This document shows, piece by piece, positions 8,156 through 15,485 of a stretch of DNA of 42,050 nt (the first letter of the stretch is position 1; each line of letters opens with the position of its first letter). The notes under the pieces are model-generated. The model ran no database searches, was not told where the DNA came from, and worked only from the letters and a program-made list of their open reading frames with translations. Where the stretch lies: assembly GCA_002365855.1 (NCBI GenBank), contig DFAP01000016.1, positions 1 to 42,050 of the forward strand, in the 5' to 3' direction. The stretch is from Pelotomaculum sp. UBA3103. GTDB taxonomy: Bacteria; Bacillota; Desulfotomaculia; Desulfotomaculales; Pelotomaculaceae. The position numbers and the translations under genes were made by a program.

Positions 8156-8500
8156 ATGAAAATCGGCGCCGGCGGCCTGCAGGCTTTAGTCGGGTATGAA
8201 GCAACCCGCTCGCTTGACGCCAGCCGTATGAAACCAACGCCACAAGAGGCACTGCTGCAGGCTGAAGACCATGCCAGGCGTAGGCAGCGCTACGAGCTCA
8301 ACAGGGCTGTAGAGCATATGCGCCAGGCGGCGGAGATGTACAACCAGCCCCTGGAATTTAAAGTTAAGCAGGGGAACAAGCCCAAGATTAAAGCCAGGGA
8401 CAGGCGCACCGGGGCCGAGCGGGAATATACGCTTGAAGAGGCTGAAGCCTGGCTGTTGGAACAGAGGGGTAAGGGCGGTAAATTGAACGGGTACGCATAA
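8156..8500 (+). CDS. FlaG-like protein of unknown function between flgL and fliW
   Basis: The 114-residue product is not a family I can name from this position, where Bacillus carries yviE. Its second half, however, matches the architecture of FlaG: LNRAVEHMRQAAEMYNQPL, then EFKVKQ, KIKARDRRTGAERE and a final Glu-rich helix. The bona fide FlaG at 14580 reads LDRALKQANDTMETYGTEV, RFKVHKE, VKVINTRDNSVIRE. The helix, Tyr/Phe-Lys-Val strand and turn line up with no large gap. It is soluble, basic and Arg/Gln-rich, with no signal peptide or membrane segment. ATG at 8156 follows GAAAGAAGGG. A diverged FlaG paralogue is the best guess; this is inference from sequence resemblance and context. Confidence 0.6.
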   Translation: MKIGAGGLQALVGYEATRSLDASRMKPTPQEALLQAEDHARRRQRYELNRAVEHMRQAAEMYNQPLEFKVKQGNKPKIKARDRRTGAEREYTLEEAEAWLLEQRGKGGKLNGYA

Positions 8501-8544
8501 ATAAGTGGCCGCAGGGTCATTTTTTTATACGAGGGGGTTTTGAT

Positions 8545-8991
8545 ATGGAGTTAACCGCCAAAAAAGGCGAAATAGAAAAGCGAACGGACCTGTTTTTATC
8601 ATTTCCCTGGGGTTTGCCGGGATTGGAGGACTACACAAGATACAGCCTGAGCGTTTTGGAGGAAAACTTGCCATTTTATTTCCTCAGGTGCGCCAGCAAG
8701 CCGGCGGTGGGCCTGCTGCTCGTCAACCCCTTTGTCTTTTTCAGGGACTACGATTTTGACATCGACGGGGAAGCGGTCAAACAGCTGCAAATTGACGACC
8801 CGGGCCAGGTGGTGGTACTGAGTGTCGTCAACACCAGCGGCGGCCTGAAATCAGCCACAGTCAACCTTACCGCCCCGGTGATCATCAATACGGAGCGCCT
8901 GTTGGCCAAGCAGGTTGTCCTAAACGATAAAAGGTATTCCTTCCGCACCCCCCTGGTTGCCAGTACAGGTGCTGAAAAGGGGGATCGGTGA
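8545..8991 (+). CDS. fliW: Flagellar assembly factor FliW
   Basis: FliW (148 residues) binds newly made flagellin and, when free, binds and inhibits CsrA, so that flagellin translation tracks secretion. Family features include FPWGLPGLEDYTRYSL near the N-terminus, the beta-rich core with NPFVFFRDYDFDI, and VNLTAPVIINTERLLAKQVV near the C-terminus. The ATG at 8545 follows GAGGGGG at about 8531-8537. csrA begins two bases after its stop and flagellin comes next, the standard regulatory triad. Confidence 0.95.
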   Translation: MELTAKKGEIEKRTDLFLSFPWGLPGLEDYTRYSLSVLEENLPFYFLRCASKPAVGLLLVNPFVFFRDYDFDIDGEAVKQLQIDDPGQVVVLSVVNTSGGLKSATVNLTAPVIINTERLLAKQVVLNDKRYSFRTPLVASTGAEKGDR

Positions 8992-8992
8992 C

Positions 8993-9226
8993 ATGCTGGT
9001 TCTGGCGCGCAAAAAAGGTCAGTCGATCATGATCGGGAAGGAGATCAGGATCATGGTGGTGGAAACGGGGGGCGAAACGGTGCGCTTGGGTATCGACGCC
9101 CCGCCGCACCTGGAGATTTTCAGGGAGGAGATTTACCGTGAGTTGCGTGAGGAGAACACCGGGGCAGTGACCAGCTCCGAGGAAGCGTTAAAGTTTCTTA
9201 ACGAGAAAATTTCCAGGGAAAAGTAA
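8993..9226 (+). CDS. csrA: Carbon storage/flagellin translation regulator CsrA
   Basis: CsrA is a small RNA-binding dimer that represses translation by covering GGA motifs at ribosome-binding sites. The 77-residue product has the canonical MLVLARKKGQSIMIG start, the VRLGIDAPPHLEIFREEIY core and the RNA-binding Arg in the C-terminal strand region. An upstream in-frame start at 8957 inside fliW is rejected because family members begin MLVLxR and AAGGGGGATCGG fits the ATG at 8993. The most likely target is the flagellin leader directly downstream. Confidence 0.96.
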   Translation: MLVLARKKGQSIMIGKEIRIMVVETGGETVRLGIDAPPHLEIFREEIYRELREENTGAVTSSEEALKFLNEKISREK

Positions 9227-9246
9227 AAAATAGGACTAAAGAGGAC

Positions 9247-9273
9247 TAAAGCTTTACAGCTAATAAACGATAT
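9247..9273 (+). promoter_or_regulatory. Sigma-D promoter of the flagellin gene
   Basis: TAAA at 9247-9250, a 15-base spacer, and AACGATAT at 9266-9273 match sigma-D TAAA-N15-GCCGATAT with two mismatches in the -10. It lies just after csrA and leaves a structured leader of about 90 bases before the flagellin start. Confidence 0.75.
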
Positions 9274-9295
9274 AGATTACAAATATAAAGTTTTT

Positions 9296-9364
9296 CGGGG
9301 GCGGCCGACCCCGGACAAAGTGACCGCATGGAAGCGGTCATAGCAAAAATAATTCATGGAGGAA
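9296..9364 (+). promoter_or_regulatory. Flagellin leader with paired CsrA-type GGA sites
   Basis: TGACCGC (9321-9327) and GCGGTCA (9334-9340) form a perfect seven-pair stem that presents ATGGAA in its loop. A second GGA-containing site, ATGGAGGA (about 9356-9363), is the flagellin Shine-Dalgarno itself. An additional CGGGG/CCCCG hairpin lies at 9296-9313. A GGA-loop hairpin plus a GGA at the ribosome-binding site is the arrangement known for CsrA control of hag in Bacillus subtilis; binding here is inferred. Confidence 0.65.
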
Positions 9365-9372
9365 TGAAAAGA

Positions 9373-10509
9373 ATGAGAATCAACCACAATATTGCGGCGC
9401 TCAACACTTTTCGTCAGCTATCGAGCAATAATGTAATGGCTTCCAAGTCCCTGGAAAAACTTTCATCCGGACTCCGGATAAACCGCGCGGGGGACGACGC
9501 GGCAGGTCTGGCTATCTCTGAAAAAATGAGAGGGCAGATTCGAGGGCTGGATCAGGCCACAAGTAATGCGCAGGATGGTATTTCACTAATCCAGACCGCT
9601 GAAGGAGCTTTAAACGAAGTCCACTCCATTCTACAACGTATGAATGAGCTTGCGGTACAGGCCGCAAACGGCACTCTTTCAACCAATGACAGGACGGCTA
9701 TTTCCAGCGAAATAACACAGTTAAACGGTGAAATCGATCGTATTTCATCTGCCACCAAGTTTAACGGCCAAACCCTGCTGGCAGGTACATTTGGTGTTCA
9801 GCTGAACGCAACTTCAGGTTTAGCTGTTGGTAGCAATGGTATAACAGCTATTGATATCAGTGGGGCTTCTGAATCAGAGACATACACTATAGCTGTAGGT
9901 GCAGTCGGCGGCGCCGGATTTGTGCAATTGACAGACACACTCGGTAATAGACAGGAGATAGCTTTTGCAGACAGCACTGCCGGAGTATTAGATTTTGATA
10001 AGTTAGGAATAAAGATTACAGTAAACAATACCTGGACATGTGCAGGCTTGGCAGCAGCTAACAACGGTGGCGGCGGCGCCGGTACTGTCATTACAACGGC
10101 GTCAGCAGCTGTAAAACTTCAAATCGGCTCCGAAAACGATGTCGCACAGCAATTGGGTATATCTATTCAGCTGGTGGACAGTTCCGCAGTTTCACTTAAC
10201 ACTGCGTCTATAGACGTTTCCACCTCCACAGATGCCGCTTCATCTATAACAACAATTGCGTCGGCCATCGACACTGTATCTTCCAGGCGCTCCGCGCTTG
10301 GCGCTTACCAGAACCGTCTGGAACATACCATTAACAACGTAAGCACCGCTGCTGAAAACTTGACGGCCGCCGAATCCCGCATTCGTGACGTGGATATGGC
10401 CAAGGAAATGATGGAATTTACCAAGATGAGCATTCTTTCACAGGCCGCCACGGCCATGCTGGCACAGGCCAACCAACAGCCGCAGGGAGTGCTGCAACTG
10501 CTCCGTTAA
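9373..10509 (+). CDS. fliC: Flagellin
   Basis: This 378-residue protein is the filament subunit (hag in Bacillus). The conserved N-terminal D0/D1 region runs from MRINHNIAALNTFRQL through LSSGLRINRAGDDAAGLAISEKMRGQ, and the C-terminal region includes AAESRIRDVDMAKEMMEFTK and ends PQGVLQLLR. The middle (about 150-290) is variable and Gly/Ala/Thr-rich. ATG 9373 is chosen because flagellins begin MRINHN and GGAGG (9358-9362) lies ten bases upstream; ATG 9364 is too close to that site. It has its own sigma-D promoter and terminator. Confidence 0.96.
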   Translation: MRINHNIAALNTFRQLSSNNVMASKSLEKLSSGLRINRAGDDAAGLAISEKMRGQIRGLDQATSNAQDGISLIQTAEGALNEVHSILQRMNELAVQAANGTLSTNDRTAISSEITQLNGEIDRISSATKFNGQTLLAGTFGVQLNATSGLAVGSNGITAIDISGASESETYTIAVGAVGGAGFVQLTDTLGNRQEIAFADSTAGVLDFDKLGIKITVNNTWTCAGLAAANNGGGGAGTVITTASAAVKLQIGSENDVAQQLGISIQLVDSSAVSLNTASIDVSTSTDAASSITTIASAIDTVSSRRSALGAYQNRLEHTINNVSTAAENLTAAESRIRDVDMAKEMMEFTKMSILSQAATAMLAQANQQPQGVLQLLR

Positions 10510-10521
10510 TTTTGAAGAAAC

Positions 10522-10558
10522 AAGAGAGACCTTGGTTTTTCCCAGGGTCTCTCTTTTC
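10522..10558 (+). terminator. Intrinsic terminator of the flagellin gene
   Basis: AAGAGAGACC (10522-10531) pairs with GGTCTCTCTT (10546-10555), with further pairing inside, followed by a short pyrimidine/T tail. It isolates flagellin from fliD. Confidence 0.8.
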
Positions 10559-10576
10559 TCAAAAATTAATTCCACT

Positions 10577-10603
10577 TAAGGTTTTCATCTTTATTTCCGA
10601 TAA
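10577..10603 (+). promoter_or_regulatory. Sigma-D promoter of fliD
   Basis: TAAG at 10577-10580, a 15-base spacer and TCCGATAA at 10596-10603 match the sigma-D consensus with one mismatch in each element. It lies between the flagellin terminator and fliD. Confidence 0.7.
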
Positions 10604-10642
10604 TATTGTTGAAGATACTTTTATGCCGGTGGTGGTGGTTAA

Positions 10643-12214
10643 ATGTTTTCCAACTTAAGGATTGGCGGGCTTGTCTCAGGTCTGGACACGGATTCCATAG
10701 TGAAAGATCTAATGAGGATCAAAAGGGTTCCGGTCGATAAGCTGAAACAGAATAAACAGATCCTGCAGTGGCAGAGAGAAAGCTACAGGGAGATTAACGT
10801 CAGCCTGAGGAGCTTCAGGGACGCAGTGTTTAATATGAAGCTCCAGTCTACCTATATGGCCAGGAGCGCCGCGTCCTCCAATGAGAGCGCTGTCAGCGCC
10901 TCGGCCAACACCAGCGCGGTCCAGGGGAATTATACTGTAACCGTGACACAGCTTGCCCGGGGAGTGACAATCGGCAGCCAGGAAGGCCTGGACTACCTGT
11001 TTGACGAGATGAAGGAAGACGGGACGGTCAGGACCCTGCAGGAGCAGTTCGGCCTGGGTGACGACCCCGTCACCTTTACCCTGACGGGAAAAGTGTCCGG
11101 GGAGCTCAAGAGCAGCGACTTTACCATCGACCCAACGACGGATACTGTTTACACGCTGGCTGCAAAAATTAACAGCGCCAACATCGGGATCAGCGCCAAC
11201 TACGATGCCGGCTTGAACAGGTTTTCACTCTCCTCCGCTTCGACCGGCAGCAATGCTTATATCAAGGTGACTGGTGATGCTTCAGGGCTGCTCTCAGATG
11301 CCGCAGGCGCCGGTGACAATGTGTTGAGATTGAAGCTGGCCGGCGACGCCGAGCCTTCCGTGGCGAACGGACAGCTGGGCAGGGACGCTATCTTCAGCTT
11401 CGGTGACATGCCGGGACTGACTTCAGCTTCAAACACTGTCACGGTCAACGGCATCACCCTGACCCTGAAGGAGGGCGGCGGGGCAACAAGCACTATTTCT
11501 GTCACGAACGACACAGACGCCGTCTTTAATACCATAAAAGATTTTGTTAATTCCTACAATAGCCTAATTGATAAAATAAACGGGAAACTGTCGGAGACCC
11601 GCAACCGGAACTACCTCCCCCTGACCGATGAGCAGAAGGAGGAAATGTCGGAAAAAGAAATAGAAAAGTGGGAGGAGTTTGCCAGAAGCGGCCTGCTGCG
11701 CAACGACGGGTTGCTTAACAGGACCGTCACAGGGATGCGTGCGACTTTATCCTCTATCGTGTCCGGGCTGACGGGTGGAGGCGGCTACGACAGCCTGGCC
11801 AAAATAGGCATTACAACCGGTCTATATACTGAAAAAGGAAAGCTCAATATTAACGAGGCCAAGCTTAGGGAAGCCCTGCAGAATGACCCCGACGGTGTGA
11901 AGGAGTTATTCTCAAAGTTTTCAGAAGTGGATGAGGAAAAGGGATTGGCCCAGCGCCTGTATGACGACGTTAACAACGGAATTTCACTGGTCTCCGCAAG
12001 GGCGGGCGACGAAAGCGCGTACAGCCTTTTTGACAACAGCAATATAGGTAAACGTCTCAGCCAAATAGACAAGGACATCGACAAACTGGAAGAGCGGCTC
12101 GAGGAGATAGAAAACCGCTATTGGAAGCAGTTTACCGCGCTGGAGCAGGCTATCAGCCGGATGAACGCCCAGAGTTCCTGGCTTACACAGCAATCTGCCA
12201 GCTCGAATCAATAA
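10643..12214 (+). CDS. fliD: Flagellar filament cap protein FliD (HAP2)
   Basis: The 523-residue product is the cap that folds flagellin at the filament tip. It begins with the family signature RIGGLVSGLDTDSIVKDLM (about residues 6-24), has the FliD N-terminal coiled region, a beta-rich middle, and the C-terminal coiled coil (about 470-520: ISQIDKDIDKLEERLEEIE type heptads, then FTALEQAISRMNAQSSWL). The ATG at 10643 follows GGTGGTGG. Length is typical for the family. Confidence 0.95.
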   Translation: MFSNLRIGGLVSGLDTDSIVKDLMRIKRVPVDKLKQNKQILQWQRESYREINVSLRSFRDAVFNMKLQSTYMARSAASSNESAVSASANTSAVQGNYTVTVTQLARGVTIGSQEGLDYLFDEMKEDGTVRTLQEQFGLGDDPVTFTLTGKVSGELKSSDFTIDPTTDTVYTLAAKINSANIGISANYDAGLNRFSLSSASTGSNAYIKVTGDASGLLSDAAGAGDNVLRLKLAGDAEPSVANGQLGRDAIFSFGDMPGLTSASNTVTVNGITLTLKEGGGATSTISVTNDTDAVFNTIKDFVNSYNSLIDKINGKLSETRNRNYLPLTDEQKEEMSEKEIEKWEEFARSGLLRNDGLLNRTVTGMRATLSSIVSGLTGGGGYDSLAKIGITTGLYTEKGKLNINEAKLREALQNDPDGVKELFSKFSEVDEEKGLAQRLYDDVNNGISLVSARAGDESAYSLFDNSNIGKRLSQIDKDIDKLEERLEEIENRYWKQFTALEQAISRMNAQSSWLTQQSASSNQ

Positions 12215-12294
12215 TAAATACGGTGGGAAATTTGAGTATTAGTGTTCGAAAAAGTAGTTAATGTCAATATCATGAGTATGATTACGTTATTTAG

Positions 12295-12315
12295 CCGGCT
12301 TCACAGCCGGTTTTT
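12295..12315 (+). terminator. Intrinsic terminator after fliD
   Basis: CCGGCT (12295-12300) and AGCCGG (12305-12310) form a six-pair GC stem with a TCAC loop, followed by five Ts. Confidence 0.8.
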
Positions 12316-12371
12316 ACGTGCAGGCATATTTATTAACTTCAACGTTATTACAAAATGGGACTTTGGTAGTA

Positions 12372-12398
12372 TAAATCTTCATACCATTATGCCGATAA
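12372..12398 (+). promoter_or_regulatory. Consensus sigma-D promoter of the calcium-loop protein gene
   Basis: TAAA at 12372-12375, exactly 15 bases, then GCCGATAA at 12391-12398: a perfect match to the sigma-D consensus and the best in the window. It is preceded by the fliD terminator, so the following gene and probably fliS and beyond form a separate late unit. Confidence 0.9.
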
Positions 12399-12494
12399 AA
12401 AGAGTAATATAACTTATTGTTAAAACCTTAAGTTGGTGTTGGAGTTCTTAATGGAGATTGGTCTTATTTTAGAAAGAAAGAGGGATGCGGCTAG

Positions 12495-13586
12495 ATGAAG
12501 GTTGATAGTTCAGCCGTCCACATGTCCGGCAGCAGCAGCAGCCTTGCTACCTACACCAGGGAAGAGACACTCAGGATGTGGGCCGGCAAGGAGAGGCCTG
12601 ATTTTGAAGGGCGCGATCTGCCTACAGGCCGGCTGCAGGGTTTATTTCAGGCGGACACCCTCGAGCTGTCCGGGCAGGCCAGGTCCCTCATCGCGCAGGG
12701 TAAAGGCGCGGAGCAGGCAGACCCTGCAGGCAAGACCACCCAGCTGGAGCTTTCTGAGCAGGACAAACAGAAATTGTTGCTGGTCCAGAGAATGATTGAA
12801 ATGCTCACAGGCAAGAAAATCAAGTTTTATGTTCTAAAAGAAATCAACCTTGAAGCTGGAAAAAGCGCCTTTGCTAACCCTATAAAAGCGCCGCCTTCTG
12901 CGGTGCAGCCGCGGCAGGGCTGGGGCCTGGAGTATGACCTGCGCGAGTCTTGTTACGAGCAGCAAAAGATGTCCTTTACCGCTCAGGGTACAGTCAGGAC
13001 TGCAGACGGCAGGGAGATAAACTTTTCGGTGCAGCTGAATATGAGCAGGGAATTTGCCTCTCAGCATAACCTTACAATCAGGGCGGGTGACGCCGCACTG
13101 GTCGACCCGCTGGTGATCAATTTCAGCGGTTCGGCTCCCAGTCTGACGGAAACAAAGTTCAGCTTTGACCTGGACTCGGACGGGCATCAGGACCAGATTT
13201 CGTTCGTGGGTCCCGGCAGCGGCCTGCTGGCCCTGGACCTGGACGGTGACGGACGGATTAATAATGGGATGGAACTATTCGGGCCAAGTAGCGGAGATGG
13301 ATTTGCCGAACTCGCGCGGTACGACGAGGACGGCAACCAGTGGATTGATGAAAGCGACCCTATTTATGAAAGGCTGCGCATTTGGACCAAAGATCAGAAT
13401 GGCAATGATGTTTTGTTCGCCCTAGGGCAGAAAAACGTCGGCGCGATATTCCTGGGCAACGTCAGCACGTTATTTGACTTAAAGGACCAGGCCAACAACC
13501 TTCAGGGTCAGGTCAAAAAAACGGGGATATACTTAAGTGAAAGCGGCCCGGTCGGGACAGTTCAGCAGATTGACCTGACCATATAA
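12495..13586 (+). CDS. Late-flagellar protein with calcium-binding-type loops, function unknown
   Basis: This 363-residue protein is not a standard named flagellar component. The N-terminal third is polar and low in hydrophobics, with no classical signal peptide. The middle is beta-rich. The last third carries aspartate loops like EF-hand or dockerin-type calcium sites: DLDSDGHQDQ (225-234), DLDGDGRINNGMELFG (248-263), YDEDGNQWIDESD (276-288) and DQNGND (300-305). A perfect sigma-D promoter lies 97 bases upstream, and fliS and flaG follow. A role in the filament, surface or adhesion is therefore plausible but unproven; export through the flagellar apparatus is possible since no signal peptide is seen. 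Start ATG 12495 follows AAGAGGGATG. Confidence 0.7.
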   Translation: MKVDSSAVHMSGSSSSLATYTREETLRMWAGKERPDFEGRDLPTGRLQGLFQADTLELSGQARSLIAQGKGAEQADPAGKTTQLELSEQDKQKLLLVQRMIEMLTGKKIKFYVLKEINLEAGKSAFANPIKAPPSAVQPRQGWGLEYDLRESCYEQQKMSFTAQGTVRTADGREINFSVQLNMSREFASQHNLTIRAGDAALVDPLVINFSGSAPSLTETKFSFDLDSDGHQDQISFVGPGSGLLALDLDGDGRINNGMELFGPSSGDGFAELARYDEDGNQWIDESDPIYERLRIWTKDQNGNDVLFALGQKNVGAIFLGNVSTLFDLKDQANNLQGQVKKTGIYLSESGPVGTVQQIDLTI

Positions 13587-13653
13587 AGCAGCATCTGATA
13601 AAAAGCAAGGCTTCTTCTAGCAATCATTAATTGAACTTACGGAGGTAGATTGC

Positions 13654-14046
13654 GTGGTCAACAATAACCCATATCACCAGTACCAGCGCAATGCGGTGGC
13701 CTGCGCGAGCAAAGGCGATTTGACGCTGATGTTGTACAACGGCGCGGTCAAGCACATCAAGCACGCTGTAAATATGGTGGCAGCCAAGAATATCGAAAGA
13801 GCGCACCACTCGATCGTACGGGCGCAGGAGATCATATCTTATCTCAGCGAGAGTCTAAACCCTGATTTTGAAATCTCAAACAGCCTGGCTGCCTTATATG
13901 ATTATATAAATCACCGCCTGGTCCAGGCCAACATTAAGAAAGACGGAGATATTTTATCCGAGGTGCTAGGCCTGGTAGTGGAGTTGAGAGACACCTGGGT
14001 GGAGGCGCTGCAGCTGTCCAAATCACCTGTTGCGAGCGGTCAGTAA
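13654..14046 (+). CDS. fliS: Flagellin export chaperone FliS
   Basis: FliS (130 residues) caps the C-terminal helix of flagellin in the cytosol to prevent premature assembly. Family features are NPYHQYQRNAV near the start, LTLMLYNGAVKHIKHA (about 25-40), and the helix ending LGLVVELRDTWVEAL. The GTG at 13654 follows GGAGG at 13641-13645. The stop overlaps the next start by one base. Confidence 0.95.
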   Translation: MVNNNPYHQYQRNAVACASKGDLTLMLYNGAVKHIKHAVNMVAAKNIERAHHSIVRAQEIISYLSESLNPDFEISNSLAALYDYINHRLVQANIKKDGDILSEVLGLVVELRDTWVEALQLSKSPVASGQ

Positions 14047-14534
14047 TGGCAAAGGAAAACGCAGGTATACTATTGAGCAGGCTGGTGGAACTGGCTCTCA
14101 GAAAAAAAGAAATCGCGGAAAAAATTTTGAAATTGACTTCAGGACAGTCCGGGGAACTCACACCTGAAAACTATGACAGGCTGGAGTCTCTGATCAAAGA
14201 AAAACAGGACTTCATGGACTGCATAGACTTGATTGACGACGAAGCGCTGCAGCTTGGAAATAAAGTCCTGGAAACGACAGGCGCGGGCGCCTGGGATGAT
14301 GTAAAGAAGATCTATACCGGGGAATGGGAAGCAATTGGAGGACTGCGTGACGAAGCGGCCCGGCTGCTGGGGGAAGCCCTGGTTATAGACAGGAGAAATT
14401 TAAAAAGCATTGGCGAAGAATACCGGAAGCTGAAAAGTGAAATGGAGCAATTCAGAGCGGGCAGAGGTTCTGCAAAGGCTTACCAGGGTAATGACGCGCA
14501 GACAGGCGGCTACTTTATCGACAAAAAGAAATAA
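14046..14534 (+). CDS. FliT/FlgN-like flagellar export chaperone
   Basis: The 162-residue product is predicted to be almost wholly helical and highly charged, with no membrane segment. It sits where fliT lies in Bacillus (directly after fliS) and starts within the fliS stop codon, so it is translationally coupled. Helices such as RLVELALRKKEIAEKIL and RLESLIKEKQDFMDCIDLID resemble the FlgN/FliT chaperone fold. FliT would hold the cap protein FliD. Families of this fold diverge strongly, so I give no symbol. Confidence 0.6.
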   Translation: MAKENAGILLSRLVELALRKKEIAEKILKLTSGQSGELTPENYDRLESLIKEKQDFMDCIDLIDDEALQLGNKVLETTGAGAWDDVKKIYTGEWEAIGGLRDEAARLLGEALVIDRRNLKSIGEEYRKLKSEMEQFRAGRGSAKAYQGNDAQTGGYFIDKKK

Positions 14535-14579
14535 ATTTATGCACGACAAAAGAAAGTATACTCCGGGGGGTGACATAAA

Positions 14580-14951
14580 ATGAGAATACAGGGCGCTGAG
14601 AGCAGCTACATACCGATGCAGCGCGAAATAAAAGCGGATATTCCGCTAAAAAAACGAGAGCCGGTTTCAAATGAAGCAGTAAGCCGGTTGCAGCGGCAAT
14701 CCGAGGGAAAAGCCTCAGATTTGCCTGACCAGAAAAAACTGGACAGGGCCTTGAAACAGGCCAATGACACCATGGAAACATACGGCACGGAAGTGCGCTT
14801 CAAAGTTCACAAGGAAAGCGGCGAGATGCTGGTCAAAGTCATCAATACCAGGGACAATTCCGTTATCCGTGAAATCCCGCCCGAGCGAGTCCTTGATTTT
14901 GTGGCCCACGTTAAGGAGATGCTGGGATTCATTATCGATAAAATCATCTAA
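14580..14951 (+). CDS. flaG: Flagellar protein FlaG
   Basis: FlaG (123 residues) affects filament length in several bacteria; its molecular role is poorly known. The diagnostic C-terminal part reads TYGTEVRFKVHKESGEM, LVKVINTRDNSVIREIPPE and ends in a helix around VKEMLGFIIDKII. The N-terminal half is polar and likely disordered. ATG 14580 follows GGGGGGTGA. A hairpin after the gene probably ends this late unit. Confidence 0.9.
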   Translation: MRIQGAESSYIPMQREIKADIPLKKREPVSNEAVSRLQRQSEGKASDLPDQKKLDRALKQANDTMETYGTEVRFKVHKESGEMLVKVINTRDNSVIREIPPERVLDFVAHVKEMLGFIIDKII

Positions 14952-14990
14952 GTATACTAACTATGGAAGATAATATATTATTTTGTTAAT

Positions 14991-15024
14991 AAGCCAAGTC
15001 CTGCTTCGGGACTTGGCTTGGTTT
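14991..15024 (+). terminator. Terminator-like hairpin after flaG
   Basis: AAGCCAAGTCC (14991-15001) pairs perfectly over 11 bases with GGACTTGGCTT (15009-15019). The T tail (GGTTTAT) is weak, so efficiency is uncertain. Confidence 0.65.
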
Positions 15025-15203
15025 ATATGTGTTCTATTATTTTACGACATGGTCGTCGACAGCAGGTTGCTAAAGATAGTCTTTGTAATCCCGCTTGGAT
15101 AAAGGTTGTGGGTCTAAACTTTTTTTAAAATTTTTTGTCAAAATTTACGAAAATCTTTTTTCACAGGAAGGAATAAGTCGCTAATTGTAGAATATGGTAG
15201 AGG

Positions 15204-15232
15204 TTGAGTCAGGTAATATATACCATTACAAT
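15204..15232 (+). promoter_or_regulatory. Sigma-A promoter of the flgB (fla/che) operon
   Basis: TTGAGT (15204-15209) and TACAAT (15227-15232) are separated by exactly 17 bases, matching sigma-A TTGACA/TATAAT at 4/6 and 5/6. Expected transcription start is near 15240, just ahead of the riboswitch. The region 15025-15200 upstream is AT-rich and shows no gene. Confidence 0.75.
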
Positions 15233-15250
15233 TAAATTTATCTAATGGAA

Positions 15251-15400
15251 AGGGCAAACTTCCCGAAAGGGAGGGGCGCAAAGCTGACAGGCCTAAAGCC
15301 TGAGCAGGCGCGGGGCAGGCGTGGGATGTCGATCGCATCAGCGAAAGACATGCTGGTGACTTATTCTGCAACTGTTTGGCCAGGGCGGCTGGGTTGCCAG
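15251..15400 (+). ncRNA. Cyclic-di-GMP-I (GEMM) riboswitch in the flgB leader, with enlarged P3 arm
   Basis: The 5' half carries GGGCAAAC (15252-15259), a P2 hairpin TCCCGAAAGGGA, GGGGCGCAAAGC (15273-15284) and GGCCTAAAGCC (15290-15300). The 3' half, GGCCAGGGCGGCTGGGTTGCC (15378-15398), matches the closing strand of P3 and P1; GGCAA (15253-15257) pairs with TTGCC (15394-15398). About 77 bases lie between the two P3 strands, where most members have a short loop; this extra arm can fold internally (ATGTC/GACAT). The terminator at 15418 completes a typical transcriptional switch. Confidence 0.85.
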
Positions 15401-15417
15401 GACTGTGTGATTTACTA

Positions 15418-15447
15418 CCAAGCCCTTTCAAAAGGCTTGGTTTTCTT
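15418..15447 (+). terminator. Riboswitch-controlled intrinsic terminator before flgB
   Basis: CCAAGCC (15418-15424) and GGCTTGG (15434-15440) form a seven-pair stem followed by TTTTCTT. The 5' arm can instead pair with GGCTGG (15387-15392) in the conserved 3' strand of the aptamer, with one bulged A. That competition predicts that ligand-bound aptamer frees the terminator, i.e. c-di-GMP turns the operon off. Confidence 0.85.
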
Positions 15448-15485
15448 CGTTAAAAACAGGTATTAAACAAAAAGGGGCGGTGCGC

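Noticed and set aside
9364..9372. Flagellin start at ATG 9364
   Set aside because: The ribosome site GGAGG ends only one base before it, and flagellins begin MRINHN, which fits ATG 9373.
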